From: Lycorma delicatula
Lineage: Eukaryota > Arthropoda > Insecta > Hemiptera > Fulgoridae
DNA length: 64,000 bases
Direction of reading: 5' to 3'
NCBI RefSeq assembly: GCF_047948215.1
Contig: NC_134456.1
Coordinates: forward strand, 63,383,529 to 63,447,528
The position numbers and the translations under genes are program-made. Shown here piece by piece: positions 12,383 through 24,757 of the stretch (within the stretch, counting starts at the first letter, position 1; each line of letters opens with the position of its first letter). Under the pieces are notes generated by a model. The model did not search any database, was not told the origin of the DNA, and worked only from the letters and a program-made list of their open reading frames with translations.

Positions 12383-13879
12383 AAGCTGACTAAAGAAAAT
12401 ATTTGCTTTAGGATAAAAATACTTGTATTTCTTTTTGTATACAAAAATTTGTGTATATTTTTACACGCATTTTTTCATCATGTTTTAGATATTCCTACTT
12501 AATGAATTATATAGTTTCGAATTATTTTCTTATACATTAAACGTATAATGAAAAATTTGTATGTATTATTTAAGTTATACTTTTTTCTTATACATTTAAC
12601 TCTTTAGCACTATTAAACGATTCAAAATATTTATTAAATTCTTTGCTTATTCGTATATACTCATTACAAATAAAAGTTCACACTTTCATCCTTAAAATAG
12701 CTATGAAATTTCGCAATATGTGACTAAATAATTTTTAATTAGAGATTAAAAATTTTCATCGATATTTAAAATCAGTACTAATTTTAATTACTCAGCATAT
12801 TTTATGTTTTTTATTCTTCTATGATTGATTCCTTTTACAGTTTTTAGTTCATTATTCTAAGACTAAGTTGCTACACATTGAGCCCCAATCGATCGATCGT
12901 TCAGCAGCTCAACCAGTTTCTAGAAACTTGTCACAAATAAGCATCTGATGAACAGCTAACAATTTTACTGTGGTATCTACCCGAGGATGAGTAGCTGAAG
13001 GAAAGGACAGGAAAACGGTTGATCAGACATTGCTTCTGATGTAGATAGTTTACTTGGTAAAATTAAATGCGTGTAAGATTTGTTTATATTCTGAATTTAA
13101 TTGAATACGAAAACCCTGTGTGATTTAATAAGATTCTTAATATTTATAATGAACTAGAGATTGAATTAAAATATTAGTGAAGAAATAATATAAATACAGA
13201 ATCCATTGAAAAGTATATGCAAAATTTTAAATCAATAAAGTAAATTTTGCCATTTTTATTCCTCCTATTTTGTTTTAGTTTCACATTTTACTTTGAATCA
13301 TTTGATAATCTGAAATGATAGAAAACTACTTTAATGTTTGAAATTATCTATTTCATTATTTTTTCTAGGAAGAAGAAGAATTGTTTAGGCCTCTAAAGAT
13401 AAAAAAATCGTAAGCTTTCTAGAATACTATATTAATAATGATTTGAATAAAAATGTTTTTTTTGGTTTTAGCTCGGTGACATGTACGTATAAAACAGTGA
13501 CTTTTGACTAGGGACTGCTAATACCGCTTGCTTACGCTCGTCGTACAGCAGAGTTACTTTACGAGAGGTCGACCGATCGCGTGACGTTTGTGATTGATTT
13601 CAGTAGAGTTCCCTTTTCCCACCCGCCCCTTTTGTCTACGTTTTACCACCATGGTTTCCATATCCCTTCATACCCTTAGTACAACTTCTATTTGATATTG
13701 TAGTACACCGCCTTAACAGGGGGTCTCTTAATTAAATGTTTCACCGCCAACTGGGAGTCAGCTTACCACAACACATTTCTGGTGTTTCGTGGCCTGTTTC
13801 AGCAGTAATAAATGTGACAATTATTTGCAACATGCAAATAAAATGCAAAAAGATCTTGAATTTTATACGTTCGTGATAT

Positions 13880-13915
<36 letters not shown>

Positions 13916-14378
13916 ATTTATTTATTTTTTCATTTATTATAAAAAAATAAAGTATAAATTTTTTTTTGTAATTTTTAAATCCCAAAAATTCGGTTTGTTT
14001 TTCTTTTTTAAGTATATGGCCAGCGTATGGGGTCTTCTTCAAAATATTTTTACTTTTGATACTTTTTCCTTGAAAAATAGCCTGTTTCATCATAATAATG
14101 TGCGATCATCGTTGATCGGCTTAAATAACTCTTAAGTATACCAAACGCTAAAATATTTAGAAACTGAACTCGTGAAACAAAAGATGAGTATATTTTTACA
14201 CAATAAACTTCTCTTCTTCATTGTTTAGTATTGGGCAACTAACCATTTTTGAAGAAATGAATGGTGAAACTAGATAATTAAAACTTTTATGGGTATTTTG
14301 ATATATTAATATAAAAATAACTTCTTTAAGTAAGTTATTGATATTTATAACTCCTTCAACTTGTTTAATTTTTTATAT
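12383..14378. other. Unannotated DNA with a GC-richer island and (TG)n
   Basis: Mostly AT-rich. A GC-richer stretch at about 13480-13800 includes CTGCTAATACCGCTTGCTTA, a CGACCGATCGCG segment and pyrimidine-rich CCCACCCGCCCCTTTT. It has no long open frame and could be a conserved non-coding or exonic element. The segment at about 12890-13030 (CGAGGATGAGTAGCTGAAGG followed by GAAAACGG) loosely recalls the core of the foldback element at 14379. Confidence 0.5.
13884..13912. repeat. (TG)n microsatellite
   Basis: About 14 uninterrupted TG units. Confidence 0.9.
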
Positions 14379-14771
14379 AATAGTTTCCACTTACCAACAA
14401 TGTTTAATAATAATGTTCGAGCACTTTCGGTTTATTAATCCATTCTCAGGAACAATGATGTGTTATATATTATTTATTATTTACTTCACATATCATTAAA
14501 TTGAATTTTATAAAAATATAAATATAACAATTGATCGTCAAAAGGTAAAATAAAGTTAGATAGCAATTGAGACATACTGACATGTACGTTAAATTTATTT
14601 TACCTTTTGACGATCAATTGTTATATTTATAAAATTCAATTTCATTAAATAATTATTGATATGTGAAGTAAATAATTGTAATGTATGACACATCATTGTT
14701 CCTGAGGATGGATTAATAATCCGAAAACGCTCGAACATTATTATTAAAGATTGTTGGTAAGTGAAAACTAT
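14379..14771. mobile_element. Foldback element / long inverted repeat (~176-bp arms)
   Basis: The left arm, 14379-14554, is the reverse complement of the right arm, 14594-14771, with scattered mismatches and small indels. The arms are separated by a ~39-bp loop. Matching blocks include CACTTACCAACAAT/ATTGTTGGTAAGTG (allowing one change), GTTCGAGC/GCTCGAAC, GATTAAT/ATTAATC-type cores, TTCACATATCA/TGATATGTGAA and ATAACAATTGATCGTC/GACGATCAATTGTTAT. There is no coding capacity. The structure fits a foldback-type MITE or an inverted duplication. No clear TSD was seen at the outer edges. Confidence 0.85.
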
Positions 14772-15220
14772 TGAATGGATTATTTATATATTAATACCAA
14801 AAGGCCACGCTTAATAAAATTCATTTTCTTTAATTTTTTTCGAAAAAGTTTATTTCATTAAAATAAATGTGCTTGGCCTGCATACCACATTATATTTTTT
14901 TAATACCATAAAAAGGTGTCTCAAGTGAAACCTCCTTCGATTATAATGATCTCTCTAAAATTTTTTTTAATGTGATTACCAATTTTTAAAGCGATGTCTA
15001 CGATAAAGTATTCAAACATTAATATCAAATAAAAGATTTTCAAAAAATTTACAGGTTGTAAAATTATAATTTTGTAATCTTTATAAAAATCTTAATGATT
15101 GAGCTGAAATTTTAATGTAATGAATATTTCAAAAGAAGAAATGGTGATGTTAACGAATTTCATTTATTTTTCATATCACCGAACATCGTTAATATAAAAA
15201 GTTGAAATTAGGTAATATGA

Positions 15221-15284
<64 letters not shown>

Positions 15285-17526
15285 GAAAATAATATTTTTG
15301 ATGTAATGGGGTAAGTCCCCATCAAAGTAAGGAGAATTATTCAACTCGACCATTCTTTTTTTCAATATAATAAATTTGTTCGAGCTATTCATATACTAGT
15401 TTCCTTATTTATGTTCTTGTACATTAATATAGAATTTTCTAATAATTCCACTGTCTCTACATTGTTGTTTTGTTAATTAAGGAGCTAGCAATGTTTGATA
15501 GATCTTGTTTATTAATTACCCCAAAATTTGTCTAGTTGTCGGAATCTTATAATAAAATTAAGTTTGATCTATAATAAAGTAACCGCAATTGCTACATTTG
15601 ATCCTATAAACTACTGAATTATGTATAGGTCTGCACTTATTTCAAAGGGTGTATTTAATGGCATTTTTAAGTTATTAATAGTTTTAAGAATATATTTTAT
15701 TTGTACTTTTTTAACATTATTTATTATTTTAAATGCATTTGTAAAATTTAACTTAAAATTTCGTACAAATAAAATTACTAAAACAAAGTAATTAATTCAA
15801 AAATTAATGAAAGTACAATTTTCAAATCTGCGTACAACCAAAATTAACACTCCAAATATTTTCCTTAAATCTCTCTCTATATATACATATTTATATATGT
15901 GTATGAATATAAAAGGGCAAAATAAGAATAATAAATATTATTGACATTACACTTTCCTAAAACAGTATAATAGTCTGTGAGTATTTTCATAACCTTCTCA
16001 TGGCATAAATAACGCAATACAGTACGGCTTAGATAACGTTACATAACTGTGTAACTAGATATTGCCTCTAACTGAAGGTTTAAACCCAAAATATATGCTC
16101 TGGTTGTATTTTATTCTTTGAATTCTAACGGGTTATTTTCGATCGAGGATGATATTGCTTCGTATCACGTAATTTATAAAATAAAAGTGCTCGGTTCTAT
16201 ATGTATTTAATTAATATTAACATATAAAATCTGTTTGCTTTAATATATAATATAAACGAGGTGCAGATTAGTTTTATTATCGACCACTTTTCTTTGGTTT
16301 TTTTATATTTGTTTCTCATTCTGTATCATTATAATAGTTTATTTGCTAATTACCCAGGTGTTTGAATTATTATTAATGGTGTTATTATTATTTAACTTTT
16401 AATTATCGAAATGTTACCTCCATATACTCGTAATGTAATAACGTTAGTATTACCGTATACCGGAAATGAAGCTACTATTTTAAAATAGAATTTCAATGTT
16501 ATAGTTTTCAATTATAAAAATTGAAAACGTATAAACTGAAAATTAAGTAAGTATACTATTTCATTGTAAGAGCTATCCAGTCCGCTTACTTATAATAGTT
16601 GAGTTTTCGTTGAAACCCCATGTATTACCACCGGACGAGGTACATATTAATGAACAAAAGTACTTCGTATTCGCCGAAGTGCTTTTCCAAAGATAAAAAA
16701 AAGAAGCCAAAATCATATTGGAAGTGGAATGAATATTACAAACTTAAACTGCTCGTATTCTACTCGTAATATTTACGTTATATCTTTGCTGTTGAATTTG
16801 AAGTTTAATAAAAGTGTAAAATAAAAAAACCAACTACTGTCCTATTTTATTATTCATTCCTGTTTATTCTAAGCGATTTGATTTGACTAATAAAATCTAT
16901 TTTTAAATAGATAAAGAAGAAAGTAATGAAAATTCTCCCTTTCTTTGTGTATTTTTAATCTTAATTAACACGAGTCGTACGAAATGTGAAAAAGTACTCA
17001 AAAAATATGCCCGATTAAGTTCCTAATAACTAATATTTTAATTATTCTTGACCTTTTTTTCGCTCGCGCCACGGTGGCCGGCGTCTTTGCCTTCGACCTT
17101 TAGGAATTATTAAACTAACAGTAACACGGTTAATGTTTATTTTTTAGTTAATGCCTATTTCAGTCAGATTTGTATTAAGATTAAAAATAAACTATGTTCG
17201 ATTTGATTAGCTGAGAAAAAAACTTATGCAGTAGTTTCTACTTCTTACTCTTAATCTAGCACTGCAATGTAGAGGAACGACTACATTAGAAAACGAAAGT
17301 ATTAATTATAAAATTGAAGTCAGTAATGCTTTTATTAACATAAATTTTTAAAGGGATTAAAGAAATAGTTTATTGAAAACTCTATTATTATTACACTGAA
17401 AAGTTATGTAAAAATGAAAGTATTTATAAAACCTTCTACTAGACGATCCCAGTTCCATCTTTTCAGTCTAATAATAACGTTTGGTGCTAGAAATTCTGAC
17501 CGGTTGATTCTTACCATTCTTTAATT
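14772..17526. other. Unannotated AT-rich DNA
   Basis: AT-rich with a compound microsatellite at 15223-15281 and a short region of TATA repeats near 15885. A GC-richer sentence at 17058-17105 (TCGCTCGCGCCACGGTGGCC) is isolated and has no coding signal. Nothing else was recognised. Confidence 0.5.
15223..15281. repeat. Compound (TA)n(TG)n microsatellite
   Basis: About 15 TA units run directly into about 14 TG units. Confidence 0.9.
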
Positions 17527-18512
17527 TTCAGTCGTTATGTCTAGCGCGTCTCATAATGTTGGGAATATTCTTAATAGTTTCTGCAGCTTCTACTATGCGA
17601 TTCCTTAGTTCCTCTTGTGTGTTAATCCGTTTTGAATAAACAGTTGACTTCATCCAACCACATACAAAAACATCTGATGGAGTAAGGTCGTGAGATCATG
17701 GTGGCCATTTCCATGGTCCATTTCGACCTATCCATTGTCTACCGTATGTGTTATTTAAATGAACCTTTACATTATTAGAAAAATGAGGAGGTGCCCCGTC
17801 GTGCATGAACCACATCTCTAACTTATTTTCATAAGAAATATCTTCCAAGAGTGTGGGCAGGTATGTTTCCAAAAAATTAAGTGTTTCACCTGTAAGCCTC
17901 CTTGGTAAGAAAAATGGACCAATCAAATTATCACCTAGAACACCAAACCGTACATTAATTGAAAATGTACGCTGGAAATGTCTTGTCGCAGTCTCAAGTG
18001 GGTTTTATTCCCCCAAATATGGGTGTTACGAAAATTTACTATTCCATTTCTTATGAAGTATGATTCATTAGTTACCAAATACAACGAAGGAGATCGCGAT
18101 TTCGTGCCCAATTTCTAGTTAACCGTCGGCAGAATATCTTCCGTTTATTATGATCTTGCGGTAGTAAGTCTTGCACCCGTGTTACATGGAACGGGTACAA
18201 CTGTGCCTCATGAAGTGTTTGCCATACGCTTGACTGTGAAATATTTAAATGCCGTGATACCCATCTGGTGCTTGAAGTTGGTGATAATTTCTTAATGCTT
18301 GTTCATTATTATGGTTTCTCGTGCATCTTCGACGATCAGTATGTACTCGTTTTGGTTACAACTGCCGGTTTCTCTAAGTCGTCTCTCCTCAGAATAAAAT
18401 CCTTTGCGATTGGGTGCTCTTCAATGTGAATAAGTATCACGATATTCTTGAACTGCAGACGAAGCATTCTTGTTAATTTTACCATAAATTAATATCATGT
18501 CCGTTCAAATGT
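17527..18512 (-). pseudogene. Tc1/mariner-superfamily transposase pseudogene (DUF4817-type)
   Basis: On the minus strand, fragments in consistent order rebuild a DDE/D transposase. An N-terminal helix-turn-helix like the DUF4817 family begins near 18512 (MILIYGKINKNASSAVQEYR, then RRLRETGSC). A second DNA-binding helix region follows (SRHLNISQSSVWQTLHEAQL), then the catalytic core. The first catalytic block reads VTNESYFIRNG, with Asp replaced by Asn where the family has TDES. The second is intact (MWFMHDGAPPHF, 17780-17806), then RQWIGRNGPWKWPP. The Arg codon before the third aspartate (S-x-DLTP) has become a stop at 17696-17698, probably CGA to TGA. The C-terminus ends with MRRARHND near 17527. 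It also carries an N-terminal stop and frameshifts. No TIRs were located. The element is inactive. Confidence 0.85.
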
Positions 18513-19593
18513 ATACATATTTACGTTCTCTCATTATTGAAGAAAATTTTACTAAATTTTGTAAAAACCTTTTTGTGAATTGTATACAGATACCTTAATA
18601 TGATACAAAAACCACCATCAAGATTATTCATACACCGTTTCAAAAAGTTAATCGTTGATCAGTTGATATTGCCAATCTATGAAAACAAGTTATTGATTCT
18701 GATAAAAAAGCAGTAAATAAATGTTCAGCTGTTATTTCCTACCGACGGACAAAATTATTTATTTCATGCTGTTAAAATTTTTTTCACGGTTCAGTCTGTT
18801 TTGTTTTTTAATAAAGATAAATTTCAATATCTTGTATTTAATTTTTTCTTAAGTAATTTAAATTAATCTTTTCGAATTAGATTTTCTACATTTCTAATTG
18901 AAAAAATACAACTTAATTAACCATTTAACAAAGTTTTCTTACGTTAAACCCAAAAACGTGTTACTTTTTACCCTCAGTTTTGTGTTTTACGTCAGATATC
19001 TTTAAAACTAATGGAGATACAGTTCCGGGACCCATTTTTAAAAAAATATTTTCAGGTTAAAAACCATGAAAACTACAAAACGGACCCCTTAATTTACCTT
19101 ACCAGAATTTCAGGAAGTTTTAATATTCTCGCGGGAACCGAAATCCAGACGAAATCTTTCGCTAGCCGTTACTTAGTAACAAAGCGTTTTCGGGCCTATG
19201 TTTATATGAACTTTTTTTCCTATTTTTAGCTATAGAATCGGCTTTCGAGAGATTGCCGTATAGTTTTGACTCACTCTGTATTTATATAAAAAGGATTTTT
19301 AAAACAGAACGTAAAGTAAGATTAAGTTATTTTGTAAGGTGTTGTTTTTTAGATACTGCATTGACGGTAGAAAAATGGTGTATTCCCCAATTATTATACA
19401 TTTTTTATACTCGGTTTAATGAAATGGACATAGTAGATATAAAGAAAAAATAATATTAACTACCACTCTTGACTGAAATAAGTATTTCATGAAAAATAGT
19501 TGAAGATTGTAAAACCAGTGATCTAAAAGCACCCAAATTGGGTAAGAGGAATGAAAAAGAAATTACCTTTTTGGTTGTTAATAGGTATTTTAG

Positions 19594-19633
19594 AATCTAA
19601 TCGGTTTCACATAGGTGTAAAGCCGATTAGATT
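19594..19633. repeat. 11-bp-stem hairpin
   Basis: AATCTAATCGG (19594-19604) and CCGATTAGATT (19623-19633) are perfect reverse complements around an 18-nt loop. The function is unknown. Confidence 0.6.
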
Positions 19634-21305
19634 AAAGAGTAATCAAAAAGTTTATCTTTTCTTCAGTTTGTTGAAACATTTCAGCCTTAAATGAAATTTC
19701 ATACGTAACAGAAACATGATTTGGAATTAAAAAGATAACTCTTTAAACTCGTTGTCTTTTAAAAAAGATAACGATTTTTAATCGTAATTTTGAACTAGTA
19801 ATTATGATTCAAACCCATCGGTAAAGATATATAACATACCAAGTATAATTTTTAATTTTGACAGAAAAATTTATAAATAATTTTTTAAAATAATTAATTT
19901 AAAATTGAAAACTAAAAAAAGTGTTCTTATAAATTTTATTTAAAGACATATGTAGGCTGCTCTAGATATAAGAAACTTCTCCAGATATGCATGCATAAGA
20001 TGTAAGGGAGTGAATGCAGATGTTATATGCAGCAAAACATAGTTAGCGAGATAATTAATTATACTATTATACTAGACGTAGAGTCTGCAGTATATTATAA
20101 TATGGTTACAGACTTGGATATAAACCGCAATATTAACAACGCGTTCAACCGTATTATCTACATATATATATATATGTATACGTATGTATATATAGGGTTT
20201 AAAAACAGAGTTACCCTTTTTAGTTTATTCAAATATAACCGGGGAAGAACCAAAAATGGAAAAAAATGAAGCCACGTCCAAAATATGATTGAGTGATTAA
20301 ATGACAATCGGCCGTTGTGTATTTTAATTCAGGAAAATTGATTATTTCCAGTAATTGGCCAATTAATAATATTTACATTTCGACCGACCATGTTAATTGT
20401 GTGAACGCAAAGCGTCAATAACCAATCAAAATGTCAAAAAAGTAATTACCATATTTCCATTAAATAGATATTACTGTTTCGTCTGCAGTTGCTATCCTTC
20501 AATAGAATCAAACAAAACTTTTCATGAAATTATATTTATAAATTCTATACTAAGTCTATAATATATAATAGGTTTTTTAATTTTAATTAATTTTTTTCTT
20601 ACATTTTTTTTATCCTTTTTCCCCCATTTTGAAAATTAGTAATTACAGTTATTATACATTATTACAGGTAATTATTTACTTATAACGAATTAAATAAAAT
20701 AAAATTATGATGTAAATAACTTTTTTTCTCTCTCGACTTGGCCAGCTAAAGAACCGCATACCAACTTTCATTTAGCTTACTTTTTTCTCTTATTGCTTTC
20801 CCACATTGTTTTCATTTTATCTGAGTGTCTTTCTTTTTTTTATTGTGTCCATTTTGCTCCTTCTTTTATTTGGGAGAGATTTGTTCCGGAATACTTTAAT
20901 ATTTTTGATAATTTTTCTTAATTTTTTAAAATTTTTAATATGAGGTTATCTACATTTCTTTTAAATTTTTAGAGGTTTTTGCAAACCATTTTAGTTCTAA
21001 TTTTTTTGTTTAAAAAATGATCAAATATTTTCTTTGTTGATCTAGTATTTTTAGTTTTATAAAGGTGACGGTAAAATTGAAGGATTTTTCTTTTCATTGC
21101 TTTAGAAAATGTTTTAGTTTGTTCATATACTTTTTTATTGGGGTGTATTTTCTAGCCTTCTTCGGTTTTTGTAGGTGGGAAGATTTTCCACAAAAATTCT
21201 TCTTTCCTACTTTTCTGTTTTTCTAGTAAATTTTTATTATGGAGAGATAAGATTTCAGATACATATAAACCTTCTGTTAATAACAGAACTGTATATAAAG
21301 TTATC

Positions 21306-21307
<2 letters not shown>

Positions 21308-21351
<44 letters not shown>
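21308..21351. repeat. (TA)n microsatellite
   Basis: About 22 TA units. Confidence 0.9.
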
Positions 21352-21354
<3 letters not shown>

Positions 21355-23174
21355 GCCAGCGTCAGAGGTAAAAATTAAATTTTACAGTTCCTGGCAATTA
21401 AATATTGAAATTAATGAACGGTGTAAAAATACCGTTAATTTGAGTCAGAATTTGAATATAAAATATATTTTCCAACCTATTTGTATTAAATTTTCTTAAA
21501 TATATTTTTCTGAGAAGAGAGGATAAGACAAAGGGTATTTTGCTAAAACGGAAAATATCTATAAAGTAATTTACATTTTAAAAAGGGTGGTGGCAGGTAT
21601 AAAAAAAATTAATTTCTATGATATTATCTGAAGTTAAAAGTATATTTGTAAAATCCTACCTGTACCTATACCTTTTAACAATAAAATTTCTTTAATGTTA
21701 GTATAGTGACCTGATGACCTAATGACTGTTAGGAAAATGTTCAAAGGTTTGGATTGTAATCTGTTATTATTATTAAAAATAAATGTATTAAAAAAAAATG
21801 GCAACAGGTTAGAATCATTAGCCTGCTGTACTTATAAAAGAATTCTTCTCTTGTAAGAAGTAAAAAATATTTTTGAAAGGATAATGTTGAAAAATTATGT
21901 ACTGATATATATATTGAAATGTAATGTATTATTTATGATCAATCTGGCGGGGATGATGGGTCTAAGATTATTCTTGTAACAATGCACAAATTGCAAGGTA
22001 TAACATTAAATTGAGCTGTAGTAGATTAGGGGAAAAGTATTTGTAAAAGAACAAGTTCATGTTATTCTAGTTGAGTCAGAAGCTTAGATTGTTTAGAGTG
22101 ATTTACATCCACTTAAAGTACTGAATAGCCCTCACGATAAAAAAGCACTTGCTGAGACGGAAAGATTGAGAAACCTTGCACAAGATTGAATAATGTGCTA
22201 TACTTCGCTCAAGCCGTCGATACGTTGATTACTTATGACATAGTGTTACGAGTATTATAAGAAATATAGTTGTCCGTCCTTGCGGCGAAAAAAAATTTTT
22301 GTCAGTTTTCCGACCGATTTTTTGAATCTAAAAACTTTTTTCAACATCATGGTACCATCGCGAAAATCAGCTGCGTCGATTGCAACAAGATTTATTTGAA
22401 TCGGATTAATAAGAAAAAGGTCATACGCGAACAAACATTAAAGAAATATATGGGTCGATTACATAATTTTTTTTTTTGAAGTCTGGTAAAAATAAAAAAC
22501 TAGCAACTTTAAAATCGAAGATTCGATTGTTTTTTTGTTGTTAAAACTTATATTTCAGTTACTTGCCACCAAAACACTAAAGAAAATTGACAATAATATT
22601 GGATTTTTTTTCAAAATAAAACGAAAATTGGAATTAAAAATGTTATTTTTATATTGTTGATAATGAAAATTTCTGAATTTAAAACAGGAGCTATTAAATT
22701 TCACAAAATACGATATCAAAACAACTTGTCCTATAGTTTAGTTTTAAAAAGTACTGTTGTACTTGAAAAGTAAAATGGGATGGGCTTTGTAATCTAACTG
22801 AAAAAATATACCCAGTTAAAATAAGTATTTATTTACTGTTATGCTTTACTTTGATAAAACAAAAGGTTTTTTCTTAGAATTTGTTTTAATAACTATTATA
22901 ACAATATATATTATCATTACAGCATTTAGGCATACAAGTTGTAATGCGTCAATACAAATTGTAGGAATAAATCGGTAAATAACTGTAATAACAAATTAAA
23001 TTCATAAAAGAATTAATAACAAATTAATATAACAATCTATTTAAGATACATTGATTTATGTTGAGATAATCTATTTACTCTGTAGAATTAGGATAAGTCT
23101 TGTAAAATAAACACATATTTAAACCTCTTGTAAATTTTTTTATAATTAATAAAAATATTTCCCTTAACGAAAAC

Positions 23175-24709
23175 TGGAAATAGTTTCCAGGAAACAATTT
23201 CCTGACTGACTGATTCATCAACGCTCAACAAAAACTACTAAAGGTAAATTGATGAAAATTTGTGTACATTTTCTTCTTACGATCTATATACACTAAGAAA
23301 GGATTTTTTGAAATTCGAAGTTTTAAAGTATTAAAATGAAGTAACAATGAAATTTATTTTTTTTAAATTCTCTGTAAAAAATTAAGATATCAACTTGATT
23401 TTTGACGTGTGTAATCTTCATGTGAATATCTAAAAACTAGTTTCTAGATTTTTTGAAATTTCGAGTTTAAAGGGTTAAAATGGATTTTGAATTTTTTTTG
23501 AAACCCGGCTATTTATTTTAATTTCTCGGTAACAAATGAAGATATGAACTTGATTTTTGATGTGTGTAATTTTCATATCTATGAACAAGTTTCTAGATTT
23601 TTCGAAATACTACCTTGAAATAGGTGTACAAAGGTAAAAGAAATTTGAACAATGATTGCAAATTCTTCCTATTTCTGATTATACTAAACGAGATATTCAC
23701 TAGATTGGGGTTTGCAAATACTCTTCACATAAATATTTGAAAACCATTTTCGGGTGTTTTGAATTTCGATTTTTAAGGGATGCGACGGGTTTACGGCGCG
23801 GTGGCTCAATCAACTGTTACTGTACGTGTGATGCGACTGGGCTCCACCTGCCTCCGGTTACTTAACTGAAAAAACTTAAAATAAAAGTAATTAAATAATT
23901 TTTAAAAAAATAAGCGAAGTACGATCATCCCCCCAGTAGTGTTTGTCGGGTAAGAACCAGGCAAAATACATTATATAAATGTTACAATTTAATTCATAAA
24001 TGGTTACCCGTACTAAGTACGGGATAAATAATATTTTTAAAATGGAGGCCGACTATTTTGAAACCCACTTCCTTAGATCGCCCAGATTTTCGGATCCTGT
24101 ACTGACCTAAATGTTACTCTGAAGAAATCACAATACATTTATGTTTTTATAAATTGATGAAGCTTTAATTTTGATTTATTGTTATTATTCTTACAAGCAT
24201 GAGTTTAATGAAGACAGCGGGGTCCAAGGGGCAGAGCCCTCTGATCTAACGGAAAGGGCGACCGAAACGAGCCATGACCGACTAAATAACCCTAAACACA
24301 AGTAACCATATAGCGCGGCGAACCAACTAGGGGATGCTAGATTGGGAATCGTAATTCATTTTTCCTTTATCTTTACTGGGCTTTTGCTTATCAGTTTATG
24401 TTGAATTATTTTAGTTCATTAATAAGATGGATTGGTCTGACATAGATTGTTCAATTTTCTTATCTTCTTTTCTTTATTTTTTATTTAAGCGTTGGGCAAT
24501 AATTCATTGTTTATCATATATTCCTTCTGCATTTTTAATAAAACGATAAATAAAGGATTTTATTTATCTTTTTATCAGGATTTAATGAACATTTAAAAAC
24601 AATAATCTTGATTAAATAATTTTCAGTTATAAATAAATAAATTTGCTATTAAAAAAATATTGCGGGTTAAGTCACGTTGATAACGCGGGCGAAGCCGTGA
24701 CGGGGAAAC
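23175..24709 (+). mobile_element. Possible Helitron-like non-autonomous element
   Basis: The stretch begins with CTGACTGACTGATTCATCAACG, continues into ~150-bp degenerate tandem units, and ends with a short hairpin (GGCGAAGCC) and GGGGAAACGTTAG|T at about 24680-24709. Many insect Helitrons end in a GC hairpin (GGGCGAAGCC...) followed by CTAG and a host T. Here the CTRR-type terminus would have decayed to TTAG. A second GC-rich sentence, GGGGTCCAAGGGGCAGAGCC, lies at about 24220. There is no Rep or helicase coding. This is inference from end style only; a chance assembly of old repeats is possible. Confidence 0.35.
23235..23800 (+). repeat. Degenerate ~150-bp tandem repeat (about 4 units)
   Basis: The phrase GATAT-CAACTTGATTTTTGA...GTGTGTAAT...CTAGTTTCTAGATTTTTTG recurs at spacings of about 155 and 151 bp (starts near 23386, 23541 and 23692). 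A more diverged first unit starts near 23242. The units share TTGAAATTTCGA-type and AAGGGTTAAAATG-type segments. Confidence 0.6.
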
Positions 24710-24713
24710 GTTA

Positions 24714-24716
<3 letters not shown>

Positions 24717-24754
<38 letters not shown>
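24717..24754. repeat. (TA)n microsatellite at the end of the Helitron-like element
   Basis: About 19 TA units immediately follow the GTTAGTG end of the preceding element. Confidence 0.9.

Positions 24755-24757
<3 letters not shown>

Larger units (their letters stand above)
18513..23174. other. Unannotated AT-rich DNA
   Basis: No gene was recognised. A segment at about 18950-19260 (GATATCTTTAAAACTAATGG, CAGTTCCGGGACCC, GTTTTCGGGCC) has a steadier composition and a 72-codon open frame, and may be a diverged interspersed repeat. There is a short hairpin at 19594-19633, TA-rich repeats near 20160-20195, and a long (TA)n tract at 21308-21351. The stretch at 22270-22470 is slightly GC-richer with no family resemblance. 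Confidence 0.5.

Noticed and set aside
16045..16100. Possible SINE head (CCTCTAACTGAAGGTTTAAACC)
   Set aside because: The B-box resemblance is weak, and no body is shared with other copies.
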